Made by a program: the position numbers and the translations under genes. The notes below the pieces were generated by a model, which did not search any database, had not been told where the DNA came from, and saw nothing but the letters and a program-made list of their open reading frames with translations. Positions 46,020-55,496 of a stretch of 64,000 nt of DNA are shown in pieces; the first letter of the stretch is position 1, and each line of letters starts with the position of its first letter. Source of the stretch: JABLTI01 sp035528035. Lineage in GTDB: Archaea; Asgardarchaeota; Heimdallarchaeia; JABLTI01. The DNA is taken from the NCBI GenBank assembly GCA_035528035.1, contig DATKZI010000005.1:30432-94431 (forward strand). The letters run 5' to 3'.

Positions 46020-46685
46020 CTATTTTTCCTTCCAAAATGTTTCATAAGGAGTTTTTCTTATTAGTTCTACTAATGATTCTTCAGATTTGAAATATGGTTT
46101 TATCAAAGACTGGTAAATGTGAACTGCTTGAATTTTCTCTTCAATTACCTCTTGGATATTGACCTTCATTTTTTCTAAATCTGTTTCTTTATCTATAATC
46201 TTTGAATCTGGTAAGAAATTTGGGAAATCTTCATAATAGAAAATTTTGCAATCTGTGGCAACAATTCTTGCTACTGCAGCTTTTACTATTAAGTGATCAA
46301 TCTGATTCCTTTGTGCTTTGGGACAATATATTTCAGAAACTTTTTCCTTATCAATCAATTTTATTATATCTTGATAAAGTTGAATTACTATTTTCTCTTC
46401 TAATTTATTGAATTCTTTATCAAAAAGTGTTTCAATTGATCTACCTCGAAGGAAAGCTGATTTATATTTAAGATAGAGAATTCTTATACCAAATAATTTT
46501 GAAAAATCCTTTTCCTCTCTTTTTTTGCGACGATAAATTATTCCTTTGAATTTTAATCTATAAAATTTCCTTTTTGGTGGAAATAAATTAACTATTAAAG
46601 TTTCTTCTTTATATAAAGCCACTAATCCACTACAGGACCAAGCAATATCTCCGTAGTGTGGTTCTAGGAATAATTTTTCAGCCAT
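46020..46685 (-). CDS. PIG-L family deacetylase-like protein
   Basis: A 221-residue protein of the PIG-L/LmbE type. The metal motif PHPDD appears as PHYGD (H10, D13), so one Asp is replaced by Gly, and the later H-x-D-H appears as NQIDH with Asn in place of the first His. The typical downstream strand EIYCPKAQRN is present. These enzymes remove N-acetyl groups from sugars such as N-acetylglucosamine derivatives. The altered ligands may change metal use or reduce activity. It converges with the glycosyltransferase fusion, 16 bases between stops. Confidence 0.75.
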   Translation of the reverse strand: MAEKLFLEPHYGDIAWSCSGLVALYKEETLIVNLFPPKRKFYRLKFKGIIYRRKKREEKDFSKLFGIRILYLKYKSAFLRGRSIETLFDKEFNKLEEKIVIQLYQDIIKLIDKEKVSEIYCPKAQRNQIDHLIVKAAVARIVATDCKIFYYEDFPNFLPDSKIIDKETDLEKMKVNIQEVIEEKIQAVHIYQSLIKPYFKSEESLVELIRKTPYETFWKEK

Positions 46686-46776
46686 TTTTTTCGACTTTCT
46701 GTCATTTCAATATCTTGATTAACTTGATTATGACTTGTAATCTAGTATATAATCATATTCTTTAGAGAGGATTTAG

Positions 46777-46812
46777 ATGAAGAAACAAAAAAAATACTTA
46801 ATCTTCTTTTAA
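46777..46812 (+). pseudogene. Detached signal-peptide start of the next gene
   Basis: An ATG with GAGG six bases upstream opens MKKQKKYLIFF and then meets a stop at 46810. Adding one T in the T-run just before that stop continues into LISNLLFIGCLNSIFFTNAQ, the missing half of a signal peptide, in the frame of the gene that follows. A one-base loss therefore separates the ribosome site from the body of the gene. Confidence 0.6.
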
Positions 46813-46838
46813 TTTCAAATTTACTGTTTATTGGATGT

Positions 46839-47867
46839 TTGAATTCAATCTTTTTTACCAATGCACAAGTATCAGACACTGAAAAAGTTCCTGCACCTAG
46901 ACTTCAAGAACACCATGTTTACAACACAAGTGATAAAAATGAAATCAAACACGAATATTGGTCACTTGTTTGGCGATATGATGATATGATGATGAATTTG
47001 ATTGCCAGAAATGCTACCCCAAAAAATCCCAAAGGAGAATTGTTACCACAAGAAGTGGATTATCAACAAAATACTCAATATTATGTTGGCGATATCATGT
47101 ATATAGCTTCATTAGCAATCAAGTCGATTTCAATTATTATTGGAACTGAAACAATAACTATGGAATTAACAAATTGTGAAAGTTTTGATTTAAAGTTTAC
47201 TCCAGTTCAGTATAATGGGACTATTCCTGGGTTTAATTGCAACATCACATTTAATAAAATTCATCTATATTCGGATACGTTTCCTGATTCTACCATTGAC
47301 TTGACGTTAATTCATTATGTTAATATAAATTGGACTCAATCGGATATCAAAGTAGAAGCACTCTTAGATTTTCGCAATACCAAACTATATGATGCATCCG
47401 ATAACGAATTTTATTCAAATGAACCATTTACCACAGAGATCAATTATGATATGCATTTAGTGGATTGGACCCATAGTATCGAAATTAGTTCTACAAGCCA
47501 TACCGATACCAGTTTGGAGTACAACATAACGCGTGATAACGGAATGCCCTTGGCTGTGGCAAAATTGGGGATGAAAAATGATTTTGCTGTATATAACGAA
47601 AGCGGGGCTTTTGATCAAGTAGGTTATTCCTCAATGAGTATTGATGAATCATCGGAAAGGGCTTATGCCACTCATGGATTTCCCAATTTGCTCTATAATA
47701 ATACTCAGTCAATTAAAAGTGATCCTGAAATCAATATATACCATAACCGAGTCACCCAAAGCCTATCACTTATTTTATGGATATCCATACCTACCGGAGT
47801 CATCGTTGCAGTAAGCATAATTTTTCTTATAAAAAGGAAAAAAAGAGTAAAAAAAACAAACATCTAA
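46839..47867 (+). CDS. Surface protein, likely frameshifted at its start
   Basis: The open body (first possible start TTG 46839) encodes an extracellular beta-rich domain of about 310 residues and a C-terminal membrane helix (about 317-335) with a KRKKRVKK tail. Read alone it lacks a full signal peptide; that peptide is found just upstream in another frame (46777-46812). Codon use seems somewhat more GC-rich in the last 350 bases than in neighbouring genes. No family recognised. It may be a decaying gene, a sequencing error, or a slippage site. Confidence 0.6.
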   Translation: MNSIFFTNAQVSDTEKVPAPRLQEHHVYNTSDKNEIKHEYWSLVWRYDDMMMNLIARNATPKNPKGELLPQEVDYQQNTQYYVGDIMYIASLAIKSISIIIGTETITMELTNCESFDLKFTPVQYNGTIPGFNCNITFNKIHLYSDTFPDSTIDLTLIHYVNINWTQSDIKVEALLDFRNTKLYDASDNEFYSNEPFTTEINYDMHLVDWTHSIEISSTSHTDTSLEYNITRDNGMPLAVAKLGMKNDFAVYNESGAFDQVGYSSMSIDESSERAYATHGFPNLLYNNTQSIKSDPEINIYHNRVTQSLSLILWISIPTGVIVAVSIIFLIKRKKRVKKTNI

Positions 47868-48047
47868 GTCTTTTTGATTATAAATTTTTTTTTCCTAATT
47901 TTATCTTACTAATCTGAGATTCTTGAGTTTTCATTAGTAATGGGTTGATTAGTAATGAATTAAAAATACTATCTGTTTTTACTTCCTTAAAAGAAATCTG
48001 CTCAAAATCATTACTATCTAATTGTTATTTCTTCGGGATATAAAATA

Positions 48048-48083
48048 ATTGACAAAAGTCAATGATAATAGTCAATAGACTAT
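48048..48083. repeat. Two adjacent perfect palindromes
   Basis: ATTGAC-AAAA-GTCAAT (48048-48063) is followed four bases later by ATAGTC-AATA-GACTAT (48068-48083). Both have six-base arms and four-base loops and share a GTC/GAC core. They lie between two convergent genes and directly before a TATATAATAA stretch. They could be hairpins of a two-way terminator or operators for an unseen small gene. Confidence 0.5.
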
Positions 48084-48151
48084 ATAATAAAGAAGAATTA
48101 ATTACTAATTAAAAATAGAAAATTATAGTCTAGAATTTATCAAATGAAAAA

Positions 48152-49390
48152 TTAATAATCTAATTTAAAGTATTTTTTGAAATTATTAACAATTTGATTA
48201 ATTTTAAATTCTCTGATTTGTTCATCTTGCTCTATGGAGAAAATTAATTTATCATAATCTTGTTGCTCTAAAATGGAAATTCCTAAGTTTTCAGGTAATC
48301 CATTTATCCAATTATATATTTCAGTTGTGTTATGGTAGTGTAAAAGTTCACTAAACAACTCAACTGATATGGATTTAAAATGTCGAATTATTTTTTGTAA
48401 TTCGCCTAATCGAAAAATGTTTAATTGCTGATTTTCTTTTTCTAGATCTCGTTTATCCTTTTCGTCTTTCACTTTTTCTTTAATTTTATTTAATTGTTCT
48501 ACTGCACTTTCTCCTACAAAATTAATTGTTGTTGCAATTTTGTTTTGAATGTTTTTTGTAGGGGCTTTTTGATAAAGATCCAATAACATGTCAATACAAT
48601 AATTAGAACCGATTATTCCAACGGATTCAATAGCAATCATACGAACTTTCAAATCGGGATCTTTGTCAGCAATTTCAATTAAATCACAAGCTGCTCTTTC
48701 ATCTTTTAATTCAGCCAAAGTTTTAATTATATAAAATCTAACATATTCATCTTTCTCTTTTTTCAAGGATTCTAGTAATACAGGTACTGTAATATCATTG
48801 TTATGACTTGAACCTAAAGACCAAGCAGCTCCTGATCTTACTAAACTATCTTCATCATTTTGTAATGCTTTTAATAGAGGTTGAATTTTATCATCATTGT
48901 GAATCCATTTGAGTATATTTGCAGCAGCATACCGAACATTTGCTGCTGAATCATTTAAAAGAGCATTAACTAAATTATCATAAATTTCATTAAATCCGAG
49001 AATACCCAATGATTCTACAGCATTTTGTCGCAAAAAATCATTCTTTTCATGATTTAAAATATTGACCAAAAAAGGGCTAGCAAGTTTTGATTTTGAGGAT
49101 CCCAAAGCTTCAAGTATAGCACTTTTAACATCATTATCTTTTTCTTCGCTATAAGTCTCAATTAATTTCTTAACTATATCATCAGACATTGAACCAATTT
49201 TCTTAATTATTTGAGCAGTTATTTCACGCACCCTAGCATCTGTATCATCAAGAAATTTGACCAAAATATCAATAGCAAATTTAGCTTCTTCGGTAAGTTC
49301 GCTTATATGTTTGAGATTTCGTAATTTGATTCTTGAATCAGTTTCTTTTTCTATATTTTCTAATAGATGAGTAACCATTTGCTCACGCAT
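48152..49390 (-). CDS. HEAT-repeat protein
   Basis: A 412-residue protein in which residues about 20-285 are eight to nine HEAT-type helical pairs (VREITAQIIKKIGS, VRYAAANILKWI, VRSGAAWSLGSS, VRMIAIESVGII). They carry the V-R-x-x-A-A pattern. The last 120 residues are charged and helical, without repeats. A scaffold or binding protein, cytosolic. ATG 49390 is used; a TTG two codons upstream is possible. Confidence 0.85.
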   Translation of the reverse strand: MREQMVTHLLENIEKETDSRIKLRNLKHISELTEEAKFAIDILVKFLDDTDARVREITAQIIKKIGSMSDDIVKKLIETYSEEKDNDVKSAILEALGSSKSKLASPFLVNILNHEKNDFLRQNAVESLGILGFNEIYDNLVNALLNDSAANVRYAAANILKWIHNDDKIQPLLKALQNDEDSLVRSGAAWSLGSSHNNDITVPVLLESLKKEKDEYVRFYIIKTLAELKDERAACDLIEIADKDPDLKVRMIAIESVGIIGSNYCIDMLLDLYQKAPTKNIQNKIATTINFVGESAVEQLNKIKEKVKDEKDKRDLEKENQQLNIFRLGELQKIIRHFKSISVELFSELLHYHNTTEIYNWINGLPENLGISILEQQDYDKLIFSIEQDEQIREFKINQIVNNFKKYFKLDY

Positions 49391-49647
49391 GTTCAATTTT
49401 GTTCAACTCATTATGTTTTTCATTTTTATAAATTAAATCTGAATTTATATAGATAACCTCTTCATATCTTAAGATATTAAAAACTATATAATTTTATTAT
49501 TTATGAGTCTTTATAGATTATCATTTAAATATATTTCATTGTTCTCAAAGATTTTTCATCTAAAATTATTTTTAACTTAGCTTAAAAATAACTTATTACT
49601 GTAATAAAAGGAAAACAATTATTTAGTTAAATAGTATAGTTGTTTCG

Positions 49648-50892
49648 ATGGGAAATATGTCGAAATATATTATTCGGGCTGCTCCAGATTATTTACCTAT
49701 AAGTGCTCATGAATTTGTTAAACATTTCTCTAATCTTCTTACACAAGAATCTTTCAAACATTGGATTGAATATGAATCGTATACGAAGATTTTCGGCTAT
49801 GCTTGTCGTTCTTTATTTGAAACAAGTATGGAGTATTTTAGTAGAAATAAAGACATAGTTGTCGCTACGACTCCTTTACATCATACCTCATTCCATGAAA
49901 TAATTGAAAAATATGTTAAACCAGAAAACATCCATATAATTGGGTTGAATGATACTTTTAATGGAATTGGTGATTTACCGGATATAGATAAATGTGATGT
50001 AGTAGTAATAACTCATCTTTTTGGCCTAGATATGGATTTATCAAAATTAGCAAAATTTAAGGAAAAGCATAATTGTTTAATTCTTGAAGACAGAGTTCAA
50101 GGTGGTACTCTAGATATTGATTTTAGTCATGAACTAGTTGATATTGCTTATTACTCCATGGCAATGGATAAAAGACCAATTGCTCTTGGTGGAGGATTTA
50201 TTCATGTTAGAAATAATCATAAAAAGATAATCAAGGATTTAATTGAAATAATTGATAACTATCCTATAGAAAAAACAAGTAGAAGATTTAAAGATTTATT
50301 GAAAAAAATTCCTACCTTCCTTCTTTATAATAATCGATCTTTTCTTTTCTCGTTCATTAGTTTGATAAAATTACTAAATATTTTTAATCGCAATATAAAC
50401 ATACTGAAAATAGGTAAATCATATAGAAAAACTAATCCTGGTTTTGTTCGTAAAGGATATCTTGTTAAACCTTCTCCAGGATTATTGAAATCTATGTATC
50501 AAAATTATGAAAAACATAAACATGCAGAACTTAAATATACTACCAATTATCAATTCTTCATTAATTCCATGCCAGAAAAAATTGTCAAAATATTCTTTCC
50601 TTGGTACAAAGGAATTCCTTCAATAACACCTTATAATACAATTCTATTAAAAGAAAATCTAGTGGATCCTTTCCTTATATTTCTTTGTGATCATAATATC
50701 CCAGGATTGCCTAACCCAACTTATAAATTATTTAATCATTCATATACAAATGATGAGAAATATAAAAAATTCAATAATGGGATAGCTTATTTACCATCAA
50801 CAACAAATATGAAAAAAGCAGATATTATTCAAATTACTAATTTAATAAAAGAATTTTATGTAAAACATCAGTCAACAATAGAAAAACGTTGA
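49648..50892 (+). CDS. DegT/DnrJ-type PLP-dependent protein
   Basis: A 414-residue protein with the fold-I aminotransferase pattern: VVVITHLFGLDMDLSKL, ILEDRVQGG (equivalent to the EDAAQ strand), then YYSMAMDKRPIALGGGF where K175 is in the position of the PLP-binding lysine. This matches the DegT/DnrJ/EryC1/StrS family, which aminates nucleotide-linked keto sugars or related compounds. The rest is divergent. A second ATG (codon 4) is also a possible start. Substrate unknown. Confidence 0.65.
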   Translation: MGNMSKYIIRAAPDYLPISAHEFVKHFSNLLTQESFKHWIEYESYTKIFGYACRSLFETSMEYFSRNKDIVVATTPLHHTSFHEIIEKYVKPENIHIIGLNDTFNGIGDLPDIDKCDVVVITHLFGLDMDLSKLAKFKEKHNCLILEDRVQGGTLDIDFSHELVDIAYYSMAMDKRPIALGGGFIHVRNNHKKIIKDLIEIIDNYPIEKTSRRFKDLLKKIPTFLLYNNRSFLFSFISLIKLLNIFNRNINILKIGKSYRKTNPGFVRKGYLVKPSPGLLKSMYQNYEKHKHAELKYTTNYQFFINSMPEKIVKIFFPWYKGIPSITPYNTILLKENLVDPFLIFLCDHNIPGLPNPTYKLFNHSYTNDEKYKKFNNGIAYLPSTTNMKKADIIQITNLIKEFYVKHQSTIEKR

Positions 50893-50991
50893 AATTTAAA
50901 ACAAGTCAATAATTAAAATGTAAATCAACTAATTTATATGAATGAAAGATAATTATTTAATTTAGATTCCCAGTTTAAATGTGGTATTATA

Positions 50992-51489
50992 ATGAATGAA
51001 GATATTATAAATAATGTAGAAACCTATTTTGCTTCAGCTGAGAGGTTGGATAATGATGATGTTTATTTACAAACCATTAAAATTCTAGGTTTAAGAACTA
51101 CTATCCCCATTCTCAATGCTTTACCTAATATGATTGCTATTTTAAATACACAAAGACAAGTCATTTTTACTAATGATGCTTTTAATAAATTAATAGGCTT
51201 AAAGGAATTTGAATTAGGCTTAGGTTTGAGACCTGGTGAACTTCTCAAATGTATTCATTCACATGATCATATAAATGGTTGTGGTACTGGAAAAGAATGC
51301 CTATATTGTGGTGTTGTTCTTACAATATTAAAAAGTCAAGAAACGGGAATAAAACAAAAAAGTAAAGCTAACATTATAGTGTCAAAAGATGGACAACAGT
51401 TATCATTAGATTACCAAGTCATTGTTACACCTATTGCTGTAGATAATGAAATATTTTATGTACTTATAATTTCAGATATTTGTGTTTAG
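50992..51489 (+). CDS. Single PAS-domain protein, paralogue of the kinase below
   Basis: A 165-residue protein closely related to the N-terminal 150 residues of the next gene. The PAS core is visible (ALPNMIAILNTQRQVIFTND, then IFYVLIISDI). Within it a His/Cys patch, HSHDHINGCG followed by CLYCG, may bind iron, haem or a cluster. There is no kinase domain and no second domain, so it may be a decoy, a subunit or a partner that exchanges with the kinase's sensor. GTGG lies before the ATG. Confidence 0.75.
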   Translation: MNEDIINNVETYFASAERLDNDDVYLQTIKILGLRTTIPILNALPNMIAILNTQRQVIFTNDAFNKLIGLKEFELGLGLRPGELLKCIHSHDHINGCGTGKECLYCGVVLTILKSQETGIKQKSKANIIVSKDGQQLSLDYQVIVTPIAVDNEIFYVLIISDICV

Positions 51490-51691
51490 AAATAGATTAT
51501 TTAGGATTTAATGCCATTTTTTCTTAATATCAGAATCTTTTTTTCTCTCTACATTTAGTAAAAAAATTAAATTGTATTTTATTTAATAAAGCACAAAACT
51601 AATTAATCCAGAAAACTTATCTCGACATAAATATTCATTAATGTAACCAAGGAATTGTTAAAATTAGTTTAGTAAAGTAGTTGAAAAAATC

Positions 51692-52828
51692 TTGAATGAG
51701 CTTGATACTCAATTTGCACCAATTGAAAGATTAGATGATGATAAAATATATCTTCAAACAATCAAAATTCTTGGTTTAAGAAATGCTATACAAATCTTAG
51801 ATGTATTGCCAAATATGGCTGCTATTTTGAATCAATCTAGACAGGTTGTTTATGCAAACGATTCTTTTGTTAAAACAATTGGTAAAAATGAATTTGAAGA
51901 TGCTTTAGGACAGAGACCAGGTGAACTATTAGATTGCATTCATGCACATGATCATGAGAATGGTTGTGGGGCAGGTCATGATTGTCGATATTGTGGTGCA
52001 GTGTTAACAGTATTAAAATGTCAAGAAACAAATACAGAAGAAGAAAATGATGCTCGAATAACTATTAAGAAAAATAACAAACAGATTCCATTAGATTTAC
52101 ATGTTAAAGCTAAACCTCTAGTTGTTGATAATGAAACATTCTATATTGTTGTTATTGATGATATTAGTAATCAAAAAAGAAGGGAATATCTAGAACAGAT
52201 TTTTATTCATGATTTAGCCAATTCAGCTTGGATGTTATCCAGTAGGATTGAATTCTTTCCTCGAGATGGTTTAAGTGAGATTCAAGATCAATATTTCAAC
52301 AGCTTAAAGGATGAAACATCCAATCTTTTAGATGAAATCCAAAGTCAAAGAGACCTCATAAAACTTGAAAATAATCAATTAAAACCTCAATTTGAAAAGA
52401 TTAATTCTTTAGAACTAATTCAATCGGTTATTCATACTATTTCAGCGGATAATATTACTAAAGATAAAAGAATAGTTTTAGCTAAAGAAAGTGCTTCGAT
52501 TGATTTTAAAACGGACATCCATTTAATTCGACGTGTTTTATTGAATTTATTAAAAAATGCATTAGAAGCAAGCAAAATCCACGAAGAAATAGTTTTAGGT
52601 TGCAAACTTGCAGATTCAAAAATTATTTTCAATATTAAAAATAATAACGTTTTATCTGATGCAGTAAAAAGTCAAATCTTTCAAAGATCATTTTCAACTA
52701 AAGGTAAAGGTAGAGGTTTAGGAATTTATAGCGCTAGATTAATTGTTGAAGAATATCTTCATGGTGAAATTTCTTTTGAATCATCTAGTGAAACTGGCAC
52801 AATATTTAATGTATTAATTAAACTATGA
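51692..52828 (+). CDS. PAS-domain histidine kinase
   Basis: Residues 1-150 are a PAS domain with the same His/Cys patch as the neighbour (HAHDHENGCG, then CRYCG). Residues about 165-378 are a histidine kinase: H173 in FIHDLANSA, N-box NLLKNALEAS and a FSTKGKGRGLGIYSARL ATP-lid motif. No membrane segment, so a soluble sensor, likely of redox, gas or metal state. Start is a TTG with no good ribosome site; the same frame continues upstream without a better start. No response-regulator gene is in this window. Confidence 0.88.
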   Translation: MNELDTQFAPIERLDDDKIYLQTIKILGLRNAIQILDVLPNMAAILNQSRQVVYANDSFVKTIGKNEFEDALGQRPGELLDCIHAHDHENGCGAGHDCRYCGAVLTVLKCQETNTEEENDARITIKKNNKQIPLDLHVKAKPLVVDNETFYIVVIDDISNQKRREYLEQIFIHDLANSAWMLSSRIEFFPRDGLSEIQDQYFNSLKDETSNLLDEIQSQRDLIKLENNQLKPQFEKINSLELIQSVIHTISADNITKDKRIVLAKESASIDFKTDIHLIRRVLLNLLKNALEASKIHEEIVLGCKLADSKIIFNIKNNNVLSDAVKSQIFQRSFSTKGKGRGLGIYSARLIVEEYLHGEISFESSSETGTIFNVLIKL

Positions 52829-52887
52829 AGAATTAAGAATAAAAAAAATTAGAAAAATAATTATGAGATGAAAATTCATCTCATAGT

Positions 52888-55356
52888 TTATCGGGTGGCT
52901 ACTCTCTTTTTCTTATGTTTAACACTAGAAGCTATGATGATTATTATAATTATCAATAATAATCCACCGCCAGCACCACCAAAAATATAGTACCACATGG
53001 GATTAAATTTTACAGTATATTCTATGTTAATTCCATAGATATGAGCACTGATATCTTTAGGACCAGTAATTTCAGCTTTCCATCTAAGATCTTTTCCTTG
53101 GTTTACAAAACTAAACGCTATTCCAGGTATTACTTCTTCCCAATTAATACCATCTGCTGTCATATAGTATTTTATAGTTGTACCGGGAGGTGTGAAATCA
53201 TCAGCTTCCAAAGTTCCTTCTACAATTAGGTTAAAGAAACTAGCATCTGAGATTGTTATTGATTGTGCTGTTGTTGTACCACTAATAAAGGATGCACCCA
53301 TACTAGCAAAATGTCTTAAAATAACTAATGACGAAAGATTTGCTACATATGTCAAATCACCATTTGTAGTAATTTGAAATGCTCTATTAGCACCAGTATT
53401 ACTGTAACGTGCGGAAATAGCATTAAGATTTCTAGCATCAACTAGTGTAACTCCATCTTGATAATTCGCAGTTAGTATATATTGGCCAAATCCCCATACT
53501 CCATAGGTGTTATTATAAAAACTATCATTAATATTTGCTGTATAGGAATTTGTTGCATTGTAAATCCAGAAACCATTTCCTAATTTATTTCCAGCTAAAT
53601 ATATGTAATTACCATCTATTTGTATGTCATAATTATAGGCAAATCTGGTACGTGAATAAGTTATAAAGGGATTAATCGTGTCAATGATATTTACAACATG
53701 CATACATGGTTGTGATCCACCAAGCCATTCTGTTAAATAGACATGATATCCTTGAACATCAATAGCTGTAACATTATTTAAACCAAGATTATTTATTGAA
53801 TGCCAAGTTAATGCTGTAATATCTGTATAATTTAGAATAGCAAATCCAAATTCATAGGATACATAAGCAAATTTCCCGACTACACAAATGTCTGACAAAC
53901 CTAATCCAAAAGCATATCCTGCATAATGTATATTGCTTAAATCGGATATATCAAAAATGTAGATACCTACAGGATTAACAAGAAAAGCAAATTGATTGTT
54001 AACATCTATTTTATAAAAATCAATTCCACCAAGGCTAGATTTAAAGATTTCAATTGGATTTGATGGATTTTTAACATTTAACACAATGAATTCATCGTTA
54101 CCACCCGCGATAAAAGCTATCCCATCAATTACTCGAACATCCATTACAGTATATGAGTCATAAGGATTTGCATATGCTGAATTAGCTAAGTTAACTAATC
54201 CACCTATTCTATATGAATAAATACCATTCTCTGTTGCAACAAAAAGGAGATCACCTGAAAGTACAAGGTCATAAGTATATGGTAAAGCGAAGTCAGTAAC
54301 ACTTAATGGATGGAATGGATCTGAAACATCTATGATTTGTACTCCTCCAGAACCATCAGCTATAAATAGAGTATTTCCCTGTTTAGCTAATTTTTGAGCA
54401 AAACCGGGAGTATTATATGTACCAAGAATTGACGGACTTGTAGGATTTGAAACATCAATAATTTGTAAGCCAGTATTTCCATCAACTAAATAAGCAAAAC
54501 GCCCATCCACTAATACATCAGTAGCATTACCTGGAGTATTTAGAAATCCAATCTCTACAGGATGTTTTGTGCTAGAGATATTCAAAATAAACAAACCTTC
54601 TACACCTGTTGCTAAATAAGCTAGATGACCAATCACATCTAAACCTAGAACAAGATCCGTCGTATCCCAATCATGCGTAATAGCAATCATGCTATCTGGA
54701 TCTGTAATATCAGCAATTCCCAAAGAGAGATCAGATGGATTTTGGTACGCTGCAAAATAAGCTAAATTGCCTTCCAATTCTATGTCAGTTATTTGACCAT
54801 CCCAATCAAGATAATCAAGATACATACTTGGAGCGCCTAAATTATAAGGATCGCTTATGTTATAGGAATTAAAATCTTGAACAGACACTACACCAGAACG
54901 ACCGGTATAGAGGGTATCTCCATTAACTGCTATTGTTCTTGTTCCTAGAAGTGATGCACGACCACTCGTATAGAATAAATTTTCAGGATCATTAATATCT
55001 AATGAATTAATAACATAAAGTGAGCTAGTTGTGTTATAACATGAGTAATATGCATTTCTTCCTTGAACGTCTATACTTGTTACAGGATACAATGTTTCAT
55101 AAAAATCTAATTGCTCAGCTACATAATCTCGAGGATTTGTTAGAGTTCCTGTTCCCCAACCAACAGCATCCGTTATTGGGTCTTGAAAAGTTGTAGTGGT
55201 AAAATCTTCAACATAATTTACCAAATTATTTGTCATATATTTATTACCAGTATTTTCCCAATAGATAAACGCTTGACTATTAGTTAAACTGATAAAAGTC
55301 AATAAAATTAAGCTGATACTTATCAGTGCAATTTTTTTCTTTTTTGTTAAAAACAA
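52888..55356 (-). CDS. LVIVD-repeat beta-propeller surface protein
   Basis: An 822-residue exported protein. After the signal peptide come about twelve LVIVD-type repeats (GLQIIDVSNPTSPSILGTYN, GVQIIDVSDPFHPLSV and weaker copies) that form one or two beta-propellers. A short Ig-like segment leads to the C-terminal membrane helix (about 790-812) and a KHKKKR tail. The start TTG at 55356 is supported by GAGGT eight bases upstream. Propellers of this kind bind other surface proteins or sugars; ligand unknown. Confidence 0.85.
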   Translation of the reverse strand: MFLTKKKKIALISISLILLTFISLTNSQAFIYWENTGNKYMTNNLVNYVEDFTTTTFQDPITDAVGWGTGTLTNPRDYVAEQLDFYETLYPVTSIDVQGRNAYYSCYNTTSSLYVINSLDINDPENLFYTSGRASLLGTRTIAVNGDTLYTGRSGVVSVQDFNSYNISDPYNLGAPSMYLDYLDWDGQITDIELEGNLAYFAAYQNPSDLSLGIADITDPDSMIAITHDWDTTDLVLGLDVIGHLAYLATGVEGLFILNISSTKHPVEIGFLNTPGNATDVLVDGRFAYLVDGNTGLQIIDVSNPTSPSILGTYNTPGFAQKLAKQGNTLFIADGSGGVQIIDVSDPFHPLSVTDFALPYTYDLVLSGDLLFVATENGIYSYRIGGLVNLANSAYANPYDSYTVMDVRVIDGIAFIAGGNDEFIVLNVKNPSNPIEIFKSSLGGIDFYKIDVNNQFAFLVNPVGIYIFDISDLSNIHYAGYAFGLGLSDICVVGKFAYVSYEFGFAILNYTDITALTWHSINNLGLNNVTAIDVQGYHVYLTEWLGGSQPCMHVVNIIDTINPFITYSRTRFAYNYDIQIDGNYIYLAGNKLGNGFWIYNATNSYTANINDSFYNNTYGVWGFGQYILTANYQDGVTLVDARNLNAISARYSNTGANRAFQITTNGDLTYVANLSSLVILRHFASMGASFISGTTTAQSITISDASFFNLIVEGTLEADDFTPPGTTIKYYMTADGINWEEVIPGIAFSFVNQGKDLRWKAEITGPKDISAHIYGINIEYTVKFNPMWYYIFGGAGGGLLLIIIIIIIASSVKHKKKRVATR

Positions 55357-55496
55357 AATTATAACCTCAATCTTTTATAATTAGAAATCGTTAATAAATG
55401 ATAAAAACTTTACTTAAAAAATACCATATCTGGTTTTTTATCATAAAATTAGATAAAAGAATTTTTAGACGTATTTTCTTTCGTTTTATATTAAAT

